Positions 1-9,300 of a DNA stretch of 52,161 bases are shown one piece after another (positions within the stretch are counted from its first letter, which is position 1; each line of letters opens with the position of its first letter). The position numbers were made by a program, and so were the translations under genes. Source of the DNA: DASRJG01 sp964647625 (GTDB lineage: Bacteria; Acidobacteriota; Polarisedimenticolia; Polarisedimenticolales; DASRJG01); NCBI GenBank assembly GCA_964647625.1, contig CAZYHZ010000029.1:1-52161 (forward strand). The letters are read 5' to 3'. The notes under the pieces are model-generated. The model saw only the letters and a program-made list of their open reading frames with translations, made no database searches and was not told where the DNA came from.

Positions 1-9
1 CCGGGACCC

Positions 10-1377
10 GTGCGCACCGCCCACCTCCTTCCCGCCGAAGAGCGCGAGCGCGCCCCGATTCGCGACCCGCACGCGGCGCCGCCTCCCGGCGTCGTCGTCC
101 CGCGCGGGCTGGCCGCGCAGGCCGCGCGCGGGAACGCCATTCAAGACGTCGTCGCCGACGGTGAGCGCTACCGCCTCTTTCCGCCGCGGCCCGCCAGTCG
201 CCTCGACGAAGACTTCCTCGGCCTGATCGGCGCGCTCGAGGCCGAGTTCGAGCGCACGCGCAAGCGCACCAAGGTCGCAGGCAAAGCCGGCCGCGCGATC
301 CTCGTGCACGTCACGACCGGAAGCCGCTTGGCCGCCGAAGAATCGATGGACGAGCTGGAAGAGCTTGCCGTTTCATCGGGCCTCGGTGTGGTCGATCGCA
401 TCGTTCAGCGGCGGCAGCAGTTCGATCCGCGGACGCTGATGGGCGCCGGCCGCCTGGAAGATCTGATCATCCTCGCGTCGCGCCTCCAGGCCGACTACAT
501 CGTCGTCGACCAGAACCTCTCGCCCGCCCAGGCGCGCGCGATCGCGGAATCGACGGCGATCAAGGTCATCGACCGCTCGCAGCTCATCCTCGACATCTTC
601 GCGCGCCGCGCCCGCACGCACGAAGGCAAGATCCAGGTCGAGCTGGCGCAGCTCAAGTACCTCCTCTCACGCCTGATGAGCCGCGGCGACTCGGGGCTGT
701 CGCGCCTCGAAGGCGGCATCGGCGGCCGCGGGCCCGGCGAGCAGAAGCTCGAGGTCGACCGCCGGCGCGTCCGCGACCGCATCAAGTCGCTCGAAAAGAT
801 GCTGACCGGCGAGCGCACCCGCCGCCAGCAGCGCCGCGCCCGCCGCAGCGAGCGCGACGTCCCCGTCGTGTCGATCGTCGGCTACACCAACGCCGGCAAG
901 AGCACGCTGCTCAACGTGCTCACCAAGAGCGAGGTGTTCGTCGAGCAGCGGATGTTCGCCACGCTCGATCCCTCGTCGCGCCGTCTTCGCTTGCCGCGGG
1001 AGCGCGAGATCGTCATCAACGACACGGTCGGCTTCATCCGCGACCTCCCGAAAGATCTCCTCGCCGCGTTCCGGGCGACGCTCGAGGAGATCGCGGACTC
1101 CGACCTCCTCGTCCACCTGGTCGACATGTCGCACCCACGATTTGCCGCGCAGATCAAGGCCGTCGAGGCGATTCTTCAAGAGCTGGGCGACGGCGACATC
1201 CCGCGCCTTCTGGTCTTCAACAAAGGCGACCTCGTCACCCCCGAGCACCGCGAGGAGATCCTCGAGACCCATCGCGACGCGCTCGTCATCTCGGCCGAGA
1301 AACGCGAAGGACTGGGAAGCTTCCTCCGGGCCGTCGATGACGGCCTCTCGTCGCGCAAAGCGGCGAGGGTGATGTGA
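10..1377 (+). CDS. hflX: GTPase HflX (5' end may lie outside the window)
   Basis: HflX is a ribosome-associated GTPase that splits stalled or hibernating 70S ribosomes in the cytoplasm. The HflX N-domain covers about residues 90-230. The family's glycine-rich GGRGPGE segment is near residue 238, followed by a basic helical linker. The G domain then shows P-loop GYTNAGKST (291-299), DTVGF (G3, about 338) and NKGD (G4, about 404), with a SAE motif close to the C-terminus. The GTG at position 10 is the first available start, but the frame is open to the window edge, so the true start may be upstream. The stop overlaps the next start by 4 bases (GTGA), implying translational coupling. The assignment is secure; only the N-terminus is uncertain. 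Confidence 0.95.
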   Translation: MRTAHLLPAEERERAPIRDPHAAPPPGVVVPRGLAAQAARGNAIQDVVADGERYRLFPPRPASRLDEDFLGLIGALEAEFERTRKRTKVAGKAGRAILVHVTTGSRLAAEESMDELEELAVSSGLGVVDRIVQRRQQFDPRTLMGAGRLEDLIILASRLQADYIVVDQNLSPAQARAIAESTAIKVIDRSQLILDIFARRARTHEGKIQVELAQLKYLLSRLMSRGDSGLSRLEGGIGGRGPGEQKLEVDRRRVRDRIKSLEKMLTGERTRRQQRRARRSERDVPVVSIVGYTNAGKSTLLNVLTKSEVFVEQRMFATLDPSSRRLRLPREREIVINDTVGFIRDLPKDLLAAFRATLEEIADSDLLVHLVDMSHPRFAAQIKAVEAILQELGDGDIPRLLVFNKGDLVTPEHREEILETHRDALVISAEKREGLGSFLRAVDDGLSSRKAARVM

Positions 1378-1916
1378 CCTGCATCGCGCTCCTTCGCGGG
1401 ATCAACGTCGGCAAGGCCAAGCGCCTGCCGATGGCCGACCTCCGAAAGCTGCTCGAAGGCCTCGACCTCACGAACGTGCGCACGCTGCTCAACAGCGGGA
1501 ACGCCGTGTTCGAGGCGGACCGTCCCAGTGTCGCGAAGCTCGCGGCAGCGATCGAGAAAGCCATCGAAGCCAAGTTCGGGTTCACGTCCCGTACGGTCGT
1601 GGTGACCGCGAAGCAGATCGACGACATCATCGAAGAAGCTCCGCTCCTTTCGAAAGCGCCCGACCCGGCGCGCCATCTCGTCGCCTTCGCGGTCTCTCCG
1701 GCGGCGCTGACCCAGGCAAAAGCGTTGAAGAAACAAGTCTGGAAGCCCGATGCGATCGAGGTCACCTCGCGCGCCGCGTACTTGTGGTGCGAGACCGGAA
1801 TCATCGAGTCCAAGCTCATGAAAGCGTTCGCGAAGGCGACGGGCGACACGATGACCGCGCGGAACTGGGCGACGGTGCTCAAGCTGCAGGCGATGGCGCT
1901 GAGCGATCGGGCGTGA
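1374..1916 (+). CDS. DUF1697 family protein
   Basis: This 180-residue protein matches the DUF1697 family, whose members have about this length and no well-established function. Family hallmarks are the N-terminal ALLRGINVG followed by a helix (MADLRKLLEGL), then NVRTLLNSGNAVFEA, and a conserved C-terminal region with TGDTMTARNWATVLKL. It has no signal peptide or membrane segment, so it is predicted to be cytosolic. It is coupled by 4-base overlaps to hflX upstream and to the methyltransferase-like gene downstream, suggesting one transcript. The start is GTG. The family call is confident; the biochemical role is unknown. Confidence 0.88.
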   Translation: MTCIALLRGINVGKAKRLPMADLRKLLEGLDLTNVRTLLNSGNAVFEADRPSVAKLAAAIEKAIEAKFGFTSRTVVVTAKQIDDIIEEAPLLSKAPDPARHLVAFAVSPAALTQAKALKKQVWKPDAIEVTSRAAYLWCETGIIESKLMKAFAKATGDTMTARNWATVLKLQAMALSDRA

Positions 1917-2494
1917 AGCCTCTCGCGTTCACCTGGCCCTACGCGCTTCCGTTCTGGCTCCTCTATGTCTGGGCGTTCTGGCCGGAAATCCGGCTCGTCA
2001 ATCGCGCGCAGAAGACGAAGACCACGACCGACGCGTCGTCGCTCGGCGTGATCCTCATGGGAATGTGGATGGGATACTTCGCGGCATTCCCGCTCGCGTG
2101 GGTGCGCGCGCTGCAGTTCCCATCGCATCGCGTGTTCTGGTTGTTCGCAGGCCTGGGCGTGATGGTGGCAGGCAGCTTCCTCCGGCGTCACTGCTTCAGG
2201 ATGCTGGGCGCGTCATTCACCGGTGACGTGCGCGCGCGGTCCGATCAGCAGATCGTCACGCGCGGCGCGTACGCCTTCGTCCGGCACCCGTCGTACACGG
2301 CGGGCGTGATGCTCAACACGGGAATCGGCATCGCGCTCGGAAGCTGGGGCTCGGCGCTCCTCCTTGCCGTAGTGTCGGTCGCCGTCTACTGGTACCGCAT
2401 GACCGTCGAGGAGCGCGCTCTGCTCGCGGCGATCGGTGAGCCTTACCGTGAGTTCATGAGGACGCGCAAACGCTTGGTGCCCTTCATTTATTAG
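1913..2494 (+). CDS. isoprenylcysteine carboxyl methyltransferase-like membrane methyltransferase
   Basis: This is a polytopic membrane protein of about 193 residues with four or five hydrophobic segments. Its C-terminal half carries the ICMT/phospholipid-methyltransferase signature: RGAYAFVRHPSYTAG, where the RHP motif helps form the SAM pocket, followed downstream by EERALLAAIGEPYREF and a basic tail. Bacterial members methylate small lipophilic or protein substrates at the membrane; the substrate here is unknown. I chose GTG 1913 because it forms the GTGA overlap with the previous stop and yields a hydrophobic N-terminus. The same frame stays open further upstream to 1784, but that stretch lies inside the DUF1697 gene. 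Likely third gene of the hflX transcript. Confidence 0.82.
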   Translation: MKPLAFTWPYALPFWLLYVWAFWPEIRLVNRAQKTKTTTDASSLGVILMGMWMGYFAAFPLAWVRALQFPSHRVFWLFAGLGVMVAGSFLRRHCFRMLGASFTGDVRARSDQQIVTRGAYAFVRHPSYTAGVMLNTGIGIALGSWGSALLLAVVSVAVYWYRMTVEERALLAAIGEPYREFMRTRKRLVPFIY

Positions 2495-2510
2495 CTCGCG
2501 ACGGAGTCCC

Positions 2511-3512
2511 ATGAAAGCCGCAGTGCTCCATCGTTACGGTGACAACAGCGCGGTCCGAATTGCGGATGTCCCCATTCCGACGATCGGCGACACGGACCTC
2601 TTGGTGGAGGTTCGGGCGGCCAGCGTGAACCCGCTTGACGTGAAGACCCGCGATGGAAAAGTCAAGATTCTGCTGAAGTATCGGCTCCCGCTCGTTCTGG
2701 GGAACGATCTTTCCGGCGTTGTCACCCAGGTAGGCGCAAAGGTTCGCCGCTTCAGGATCGGTGACGAGATCTATGTGCGTCTCGACAAGAGGCGCATCGG
2801 ATCCTTCGCTGAGTTTGCGGCGGTCAGCGAGAGCGATGCCTCGCTCAGGCCAAGGAACGTCACATTCGAGGAGGCGGCTTCACTGCCGTTGGTCGCGCTC
2901 ACGGCGTGGCAAGCGCTGGTGGAGCTGGGCCGCGTAAACGCTGGCCAGCGGGTGCTGATCCATGCCGGTAGTGGTGGCGTCGGCAGCATTGCCATTCAGC
3001 TTGCGCATCACCTTGGAGCATCGGTTTTCACGACGGTCGGCCAGCGCAACCTCGATCTGGTGAAGCGTCTGGGCGCCGACGTCGGAATCGATTACCGCAG
3101 CACGCGCTTCGAGGATGTCGCGAAGGACTGCGACGTCGTGTTGGACAGCGCGGGCGGCGAGACTTTGGTCAGATCGTTCGTTTGCGTGAAGCCCGGCGGA
3201 GTCGTCGTCAGCATCGGCGGCACCCCAACGGCGGCATTCGCCCGGCAGTGGGGGCTCAATCCGTTCTTGGTCTTCGTGATCGGCCTGATGTCGAGAAAGG
3301 CCACGGCCGAGGCACGGGCGCACAAGGCGCGCTTCGAGTACCTCTTCATGCGCCCCGACGGAAGCCAGCTGGCCCAGATCGCGAGTTTGGTGGAAAGCGG
3401 CACGATCAAGCCGCTGATCGACAGAGTCTTTCCGCTCGAACAGGTTCGCGAAGCGCTCGCGTATTCGGAATCCGGGCGAACGACAGGAAAGGTAGTCATC
3501 AAGGTTTCGTAG
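2511..3512 (+). CDS. zinc-free medium-chain dehydrogenase, quinone oxidoreductase-like
   Basis: This 333-residue medium-chain dehydrogenase/reductase probably reduces quinones or enones with NADPH in the cytosol. An N-terminal GroES-like domain (ASVNPLDVKTRDG, GNDLSGVV) precedes a Rossmann domain with the dinucleotide motif HAGSGGVGSIAIQLA near residue 155. The structural-zinc cysteines are absent, as expected for the quinone oxidoreductase branch. The ATG follows a GGAG-containing leader (cggagtccc). It begins 16 bases after the methyltransferase. Its coding sequence looks less GC-rich than its neighbours, with many A/T-ending codons, and this continues into the next gene, so the pair may be a recent acquisition. 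The substrate cannot be read from the sequence. Confidence 0.88.
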   Translation: MKAAVLHRYGDNSAVRIADVPIPTIGDTDLLVEVRAASVNPLDVKTRDGKVKILLKYRLPLVLGNDLSGVVTQVGAKVRRFRIGDEIYVRLDKRRIGSFAEFAAVSESDASLRPRNVTFEEAASLPLVALTAWQALVELGRVNAGQRVLIHAGSGGVGSIAIQLAHHLGASVFTTVGQRNLDLVKRLGADVGIDYRSTRFEDVAKDCDVVLDSAGGETLVRSFVCVKPGGVVVSIGGTPTAAFARQWGLNPFLVFVIGLMSRKATAEARAHKARFEYLFMRPDGSQLAQIASLVESGTIKPLIDRVFPLEQVREALAYSESGRTTGKVVIKVS

Positions 3513-3659
3513 GTATCCGCTGTTCGAAGACGCGGATTCAAATTGAACCCAATGAGTGAGCAACGGCTTACAATGCGATCCCGCTCTGCAACGGAGCGGC
3601 CCAGTTGGTCGGCAGCTCTGCCGCACACGGGGCATCGTGGGGGAGCAGTGAGGACATCG

Positions 3660-4184
3660 ATGAAGAGCGTGATCCCGGTTGCCCTAATAGCACTGTTGGC
3701 CACGTCGCCTTCCGGTGCTCAAGAATTCAAAGCCGAGCTCAAGACCCCCAGCGCGTCTGCGTTGGCCGCGGCTCGCAAGATGTGCACTGAGTTGTTTGAG
3801 AACCTCAAGGCGGGAAAGACTCAGGAGATCGCCGACTGGCTTCAAGCCCAGATTGGTTACCTTGATTCCGAAGCAAACAAGATCACCAATCGCAACAAGT
3901 ACAAGTCGCAGCTGGACGTCGTCCTTGCGGGGCCGCCGGCCAGTCCCTACGGAAAGGTCGATGGGTACGACTTGATCGATGAGGCGTACCTGCCGGGAAC
4001 CAATCGTTACTTTCGTTTCGTCTACATGTCCTATCATCAAAAAGCTCCGCTAATCTGGGAGTTCAGGTTCTACGTCGGGCCCAGCAGCCAGGTATCCCTG
4101 AATTCGTTCGCGTTCAGCGACAAGAACCCTTTCGAGTACATGTCAACTTCGGACATGCGTCTACCCTCGTGGGTGCACGAGTAG
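3660..4184 (+). CDS. small exported protein of unknown function
   Basis: This 174-residue protein is not recognised. ATG 3660 gives a clear Sec signal peptide (MKS plus a hydrophobic core ending SPSGAQ), so the mature protein should be periplasmic or secreted. The frame extends upstream to 3543, but the added residues are polar and would destroy the signal peptide. The mature part is mixed alpha/beta, with a helix-rich first half (LAAARKMCTELFENLKAG) and an aromatic-rich second half (RYFRFVYMSYHQKAPLIWEF). There is a single cysteine in the mature part and no catalytic motif I can name. It shares the lower GC content of the preceding dehydrogenase gene, unlike its surroundings. Confidence 0.7.
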   Translation: MKSVIPVALIALLATSPSGAQEFKAELKTPSASALAAARKMCTELFENLKAGKTQEIADWLQAQIGYLDSEANKITNRNKYKSQLDVVLAGPPASPYGKVDGYDLIDEAYLPGTNRYFRFVYMSYHQKAPLIWEFRFYVGPSSQVSLNSFAFSDKNPFEYMSTSDMRLPSWVHE

Positions 4185-4195
4185 GCGGAGTCACG

Positions 4196-5023
4196 GTGTC
4201 TCACAGTCAAGGTGCCGGTTCGGACAAGAACTTCGCGGGCTCGATCCCGCGGCTGTATCAGCAGTACTTGGTGCCGATGATCTTCCTGCCGTACGCGGAA
4301 GACCTGGCGAAGCGGGTCGCCGCGCGATCTCCGAAGAGCGTTCTCGAAGTCGCGGCGGGCACGGGCGTCGTGACGCGCAAGCTCGCGGAGACGCTGCCGG
4401 AAGATGTCGCGATCACCGCGACTGATCTCAACCAGCCGATGATCGACGAGGCCTCGTCGATCGGAACGAAGCAGCCGGTCATCTGGCGGCAGGCCGACGC
4501 GATGAGCCTGCCGTTCCCCGACCGGTCGTTCGACGTCGTGGTGTGCCAGTTCGGTGCGATGTTCTTCCCGGAAAAACCGAGAGCGTTCGCCGAGGCGCGC
4601 CGGGTGCTGCGGCCGGGCGGAGCCTTCATCTTTAACGTCTGGGACCGGCTGACCGACAACGAGGTCGCGCAGCTGATCTCCGACGCGGCGGCTTCGGTGT
4701 TTCCGGACGACCCGCCGCGCTTCCTCGAGCGGACTCCGTACGGTTACAACGATCCGGCCGTGATCCGGGCCGACCTCGCGGCGGGCGGATTCACCGCGCC
4801 GGCGGAGCTGGTCACTCTGACCACGCGGGCGCGCGCCGCTTCGGCGCACGAAGCGGCGATCGGTCTGTGCGAAGGGTCGCCTCTGCGGAACGAGATCGAG
4901 GCGCGCGATCCTTCGCGGCTCGAAGCGGTGACTCGAGCGGCGGCGAAAGCCATCGAGCGGCGGTTCGGGCCGGGCGCCGTCGACTCGAAGCAGCAGGCGA
5001 TCGTCGTCATCCAGCCGGTCTGA
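4196..5023 (+). CDS. class I SAM-dependent methyltransferase
   Basis: A soluble methyltransferase of about 275 residues with the Methyltransf_11 pattern. Motif I is VLEVAAGTGVVTRKLA, the acidic residue closing the second strand is in ATDLNQPMI, motif II is FDVVVCQFGAMFFP, and motif III is RRVLRPGGAFIFNVWD. I placed the start at GTG 4196 because GGCGGAG sits 5 bases upstream; an in-frame GTG at 4169 overlaps the preceding gene and would add nine residues. The substrate is unknown: UbiE-like and small-molecule methyltransferases share these motifs. No operon partner fixes its role, since the upstream gene is 11 bases away but looks unrelated. Confidence 0.88.
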   Translation: MSHSQGAGSDKNFAGSIPRLYQQYLVPMIFLPYAEDLAKRVAARSPKSVLEVAAGTGVVTRKLAETLPEDVAITATDLNQPMIDEASSIGTKQPVIWRQADAMSLPFPDRSFDVVVCQFGAMFFPEKPRAFAEARRVLRPGGAFIFNVWDRLTDNEVAQLISDAAASVFPDDPPRFLERTPYGYNDPAVIRADLAAGGFTAPAELVTLTTRARAASAHEAAIGLCEGSPLRNEIEARDPSRLEAVTRAAAKAIERRFGPGAVDSKQQAIVVIQPV

Positions 5024-5079
5024 GGCCAAACCGCGACGTCGGGCGTACTATCGTGCGGACCCCATCTTGGAGGTGCGCC

Positions 5080-6210
5080 TTGCGTCGTCTCGTCCTTACG
5101 ATCTCGCTCGCTGCCGGCGTCGCGGCGTCCGCCTCCGAGGCGATCCCCGAGAAGGTCGCGGTGCCGCTCGACCTTTCGATGAGCCGTCCCGCGATCGAGA
5201 TGAAGATCGGCGGCAAGGGGCCATTCAAGCTGCTCGTCGATACGGGATCGGGAGCGGAGCTCATCCTCGATCAAGACCTCGCGGACGAGCTGGGGTTGAA
5301 GGCGACCGGAACGAAGCGGATCGGAGATCCGAACACGCCGGAGGCGATCGAGGCGAAGGTGTCGAGCGTCGCGTCCGTCCAGGTCGGCGCGCTGACGATC
5401 GAGGACGTCGAGATCCTCTCGTGGAAGCGCGAGGCGATCGGCATGAAGGACGTCCCGCGCGGCGTCGTCGGTCTCGGCTTGTTCGCCCCGCACCCCGTGA
5501 CGCTCGACTATCCGGGCTCGAAGCTGATCGTCGAGCCGGAGCCGCTTCCCGAGGCCGACGGCAAGCGCGTGCTCGTCGCGTCGTTCGAGGACGGCATCCC
5601 GTCGATTCCGATCACCGTCGCCGGCAACCTGTACCGCGCGCATCTCGATTCGGGATCGAGCGGATTCATCGGCCTGCCGGCCGCGGCGGCCGACGACCTG
5701 CCGCTCGAAACGCCGCCGGTCCAGGTCGGGCGCGCGCGCACGGCGAGCGGCGACTACCCCGTGTCCGAGGCGCGCCTGCGCGGCGACGTGCACATCGGCG
5801 ACATCACGCTGCCGCAGCCGAAGATCCGGTTCATCGGCCTCCCCGTGGCCAACCTCGGCTCGGATCTGCTGCGCGCGATGGTCGTGACGATCGACCGCAA
5901 GAACGAGCGCGTGCGGCTGGTTGCGACCGGAAAGCTCGAGCCGACGGACAAACCGAGGTTCGGGGTGCTCAGTCACGGGATGAAGGACGGAACCTTCCCA
6001 GTGGACGACGTGGCGGCAGGCTCCGCGGCGGAAGCAGCCGGCTTGAAGGCGGGCGACCGCATCGTGCGCCTGAACGACCGCGCGGTCGCCGAGATGAGCC
6101 CGTTCCAACTGAGCCAGGCGCTGCTCGAGCGTCCGCTCGTGATCGCGTTGACACGCGACGGCGCTCCCGTTCAGCTGACAATAGCTAAGACTCCCGCAGC
6201 TTCGAACTAA
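5080..6210 (+). CDS. exported retropepsin-like aspartic protease with C-terminal PDZ domain
   Basis: A 376-residue exported protein. TTG 5080 with GGAGG about 6 bases upstream gives a signal peptide (RRLVLTISLAAGVAASASE). Two retropepsin-like halves follow. The first contains the catalytic-type motif LLVDTGSGAELIL (about residue 51). The second contains RAHLDSGSSGFIGLP, where the Asp-Ser-Gly is the matching aspartate, so a single chain could form a pepsin-like active site. A C-terminal PDZ domain (VDDVAAGSAAEAAGLKAGDRIVRLNDRAV) ends the protein. Such aspartyl protease-PDZ proteins are periplasmic or envelope proteins; their substrates are mostly unknown. The gene stands alone: a promoter for the next gene lies just downstream. 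Confidence 0.85.
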   Translation: MRRLVLTISLAAGVAASASEAIPEKVAVPLDLSMSRPAIEMKIGGKGPFKLLVDTGSGAELILDQDLADELGLKATGTKRIGDPNTPEAIEAKVSSVASVQVGALTIEDVEILSWKREAIGMKDVPRGVVGLGLFAPHPVTLDYPGSKLIVEPEPLPEADGKRVLVASFEDGIPSIPITVAGNLYRAHLDSGSSGFIGLPAAAADDLPLETPPVQVGRARTASGDYPVSEARLRGDVHIGDITLPQPKIRFIGLPVANLGSDLLRAMVVTIDRKNERVRLVATGKLEPTDKPRFGVLSHGMKDGTFPVDDVAAGSAAEAAGLKAGDRIVRLNDRAVAEMSPFQLSQALLERPLVIALTRDGAPVQLTIAKTPAASN

Positions 6211-6251
6211 TACAATCCCCCAAATGGGTGAGTCGGCGAAAAGCATTTCGC

Positions 6252-6280
6252 TTGACGCCATCGATGCTTCGTCGTAATCA
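6252..6280 (+). promoter_or_regulatory. predicted sigma70-type promoter for the 1124-residue secreted protein
   Basis: A TTGACG -35 box (6252-6257) is followed after 17 bases by TAATCA (6275-6280). This predicts a start near 6287 and a leader of about 43 bases before the ATG at 6331. Spacing is ideal; the -10 box is a moderate match. A short GCGAAA/TTTCGC inverted repeat lies just upstream (6235-6250). Confidence 0.5.
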
Positions 6281-6330
6281 CCCCCGCAGTGTTTCTCGAG
6301 GGGTAACTATCCGAATCTTCGGGGGCGTCC

Positions 6331-9300
6331 ATGACGACTCACAAGCTTCGCTCCGCTCTCATCCTTCTCGGCTTTTTCACTCTGGCCGTCGGCATCCGGG
6401 CGGAAACGACGCTGGAAGAAACAAACCCACCCAAGTCGTTCAACCTTAGCGGGCGCGCCGCGATCGCCACGACGGTCGCGAAGCCGGGCGGACCGGACGC
6501 ACCCGATGCGCTCGGCTGCCCGAGCTACGCCCCCGCCACCAACGGGGCCACGTCGGTCAACGAGCGCGCGCCGAACCTGAAGAACCGCTTCGGCCGCTCG
6601 GTGTACCTGATCACCGCGGATGAGTTGATTTCCGCTGGAGTCCCGCCGGGACCCTTCGCGAGGCTTGGGTGGACGTTCCAGACAGCGCCGGGGCTTGTCG
6701 GCTCGAACAACCTGATCGTGTACATGCAGAACACCTCGGACACGACGAACAACAAGAGCACGACGTGGCTTAGCGCGATCTCCGGGATGACGATCGTTCA
6801 CAACGCCGCGACGTCGATCCCGAACACGACGGGCACGTGGGAATTCAACCTCTCGGCGGGCGGGGCGTTCAATTACACCGGAGGAGGCCTTTACATCGCT
6901 TTCGATGCCTCCTACCCCGCAGGCACGCTTTCGACGACAACGGTCGTCTCGTGCAATAACACTCTCGTGAATGGGCTGCTCGGCGCGCAAGGCGCTTCGG
7001 CGCCCGCGACGATTGCGCCAAGCAACTTCCGCCCCGAAACGCGTCTGACGTCCTTGAACGGTCTCAACAACGATCTCAGCGTCGATTACGTCCTCGCCTA
7101 TGGCGCGATCCCCAAATACCTCTACGGCGGCGAAATGGTTCAGGCCGTCGTGACGAACCGGGGAATCGCTTCGACCCCGCCCGAGGCCGTGGCGCTGAAC
7201 ATAACCGGGGCCAACAGCTTCAGCGACACCAAGCTCACACCGACGCTGTCGGCGTGCGGCGGCCAGGCCGTCATCACCTTCAACCCCTTCAGCCCGACCA
7301 ATTCCGGGACCGACATCGTGACCGCGTCGATCGTGTCCGACGACTACGGCGCGGACAACAGTAGGAACAGACAACAGGTGGTCGACATCTCCGACTTCAC
7401 CTACAAGTATCTCGGAACGACTCCCGCCGGCGGAGTGGGATTCACCAATGGCATGGGGGCGCTCGTCGGAAAGTTCACCGTGAGCAACCCGACGACGGTG
7501 AACGCCGTGACTCTCGAATTTCCCGCCGTCTCAGCAACGACCTACCGTGTGGCGCTCTACGGGGACTCCGGTTCCGGCACGCCGGGGGCCGAGCTGTACT
7601 CCGATGCCAGCGACCGCACGGTCGGCGCCGCCGGGTTCGTCTCTATCCCCGTGCCGAACGTGCCCGTCGGCCCGGGTAATTTCTATGCCGGCGTCCTGCA
7701 GACAAACACCACCAACTTTGGCCTGAGCTACGACAATGAGGTTCCGATCCGGGCCGGCAAGTTCTACGCGTCGGGCACCTACCCCGTGACGACCTGGTCG
7801 GATTTCTCCCCCGGCGGCAACTTCAAGATCAACGTCGGGGTCACCCTCGACGGCTGCGCGGGCGCCAATTGCGACGACGGCAACTCGTGCACGGTTGACG
7901 GCTGCGATCCAGGCACCGGCTGCACGCACAACCCGGTCGCCGACGGGACAGCCTGCGACGACGGCAACACCTGCTCGGTCAACGACGTGTGCACGGGCGG
8001 GGTCTGCTCTGGGACCTCGGGCGGGTGCGTCGTGGTCCAACCGGGAATCGACCTGTTCACGACGCCGAACGGAGGGTCGTCGGAAGACTTCGGCTGCCTG
8101 CCGATTCCGGCGGGTTTTTTCAACCCCGGGTCGCTGCCGTTCACCGGATCGGTCAATTACCAGGGCCAACCGCTTTCGCCGAGCTCTCCGCTCGGGGTCA
8201 CCGACACGATCGTGCAGCGGCAGGGGACGATAAATCTTGGCGGACTCGGAAGCTCGACGAGCGTTCCGATCGAGATCGTCGCGCTGTCTCTCCAGTCCGT
8301 TCAGCCGATCACGGTGAACTACACCAGCGGGCCGGACGAGCACTGGAACGTCCACGTGTGCCTCTCGGACGTGGTTCCCCAGCCCGCGGGCGTCATGCAG
8401 GTCACGAAGAATAACTGTGTGAACGAGGGCGGCACGTTCAACTCGCAGCTTCCGGTTTGTCCCAAGCTGATCTTCGATCGCGTCGAAGCGCCGCCCGTGA
8501 CGCGGAGCTTCGATCCCTGCAACATGGGAATGCCGCCGATCCTCATGAGGACGCAGAACGGGCACTGGGTCGACATACCGGATCCGGCCCTCCACCTCAT
8601 TCAGGTTCCGTCGGGGACCCCGCTCGACGCCGACTGCAACAGCGGAACCCCGCCGGTCATACTGGGCGCATCGGACAACTTCCATCCGGGCGTCGGCGTG
8701 CGGCGCGATGGTCCGGGTTGCAGCGGACCGGCAACGCAGCAAAAGCGCCTGACCGATGAAGAGGCCCAGCTCGCCAAGCACGGCGTGTTGCCGGCGCAGC
8801 CGCCGCCTCCCGATACGGACAACGACGGGATCGGCGACGACGCCGACAACTGCAAGTACGTCCCCAACCCGGATCAGGCCGACCGCGACGACGACGGTGT
8901 CGGAGACGCCTGCGACAACTGCCCGTGCGATTACAACCCAGGGCAGATCGACAGCGACGGCGACCTCGCCGGCGACGCATGCGACTGCAACCCGGGGAAC
9001 CCCGCGATCGGAAGCTGCAACGACTGCAACCCCTGCACGGACGACATCTGCGATCCGGGCACCGGGTGCACCCACACGTTCAACACGAACGCGTGCGACG
9101 ACCATAGCGACTGCACGAGCGGCGATACGTGCACCAACGGAACGTGCATGGGCTTCACGGTCGCATGCAACGACGGCAACGCGTGTACCGCCGATTCGTG
9201 CAACGCCGCGTGCACCGGGGTCGCCAATCCGTGCGTGAACGCCCCGATCACCTGCAACGACAGCAACCCGTGCACCGACGACAGCTGCAATCCGGGCTCG

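Noticed and set aside
3543..3574. Promoter TTGAAC/TACAAT before the small exported protein
   Set aside because: The boxes are 20 bases apart, too far for a good sigma70 promoter, and no alternative -35 improves it.
6235..6250. Terminator after the retropepsin-like gene (GCGAAA/TTTCGC hairpin)
   Set aside because: The stem is only 6 bp, has no T-run, and lies next to the predicted promoter; it is more likely incidental or an operator.
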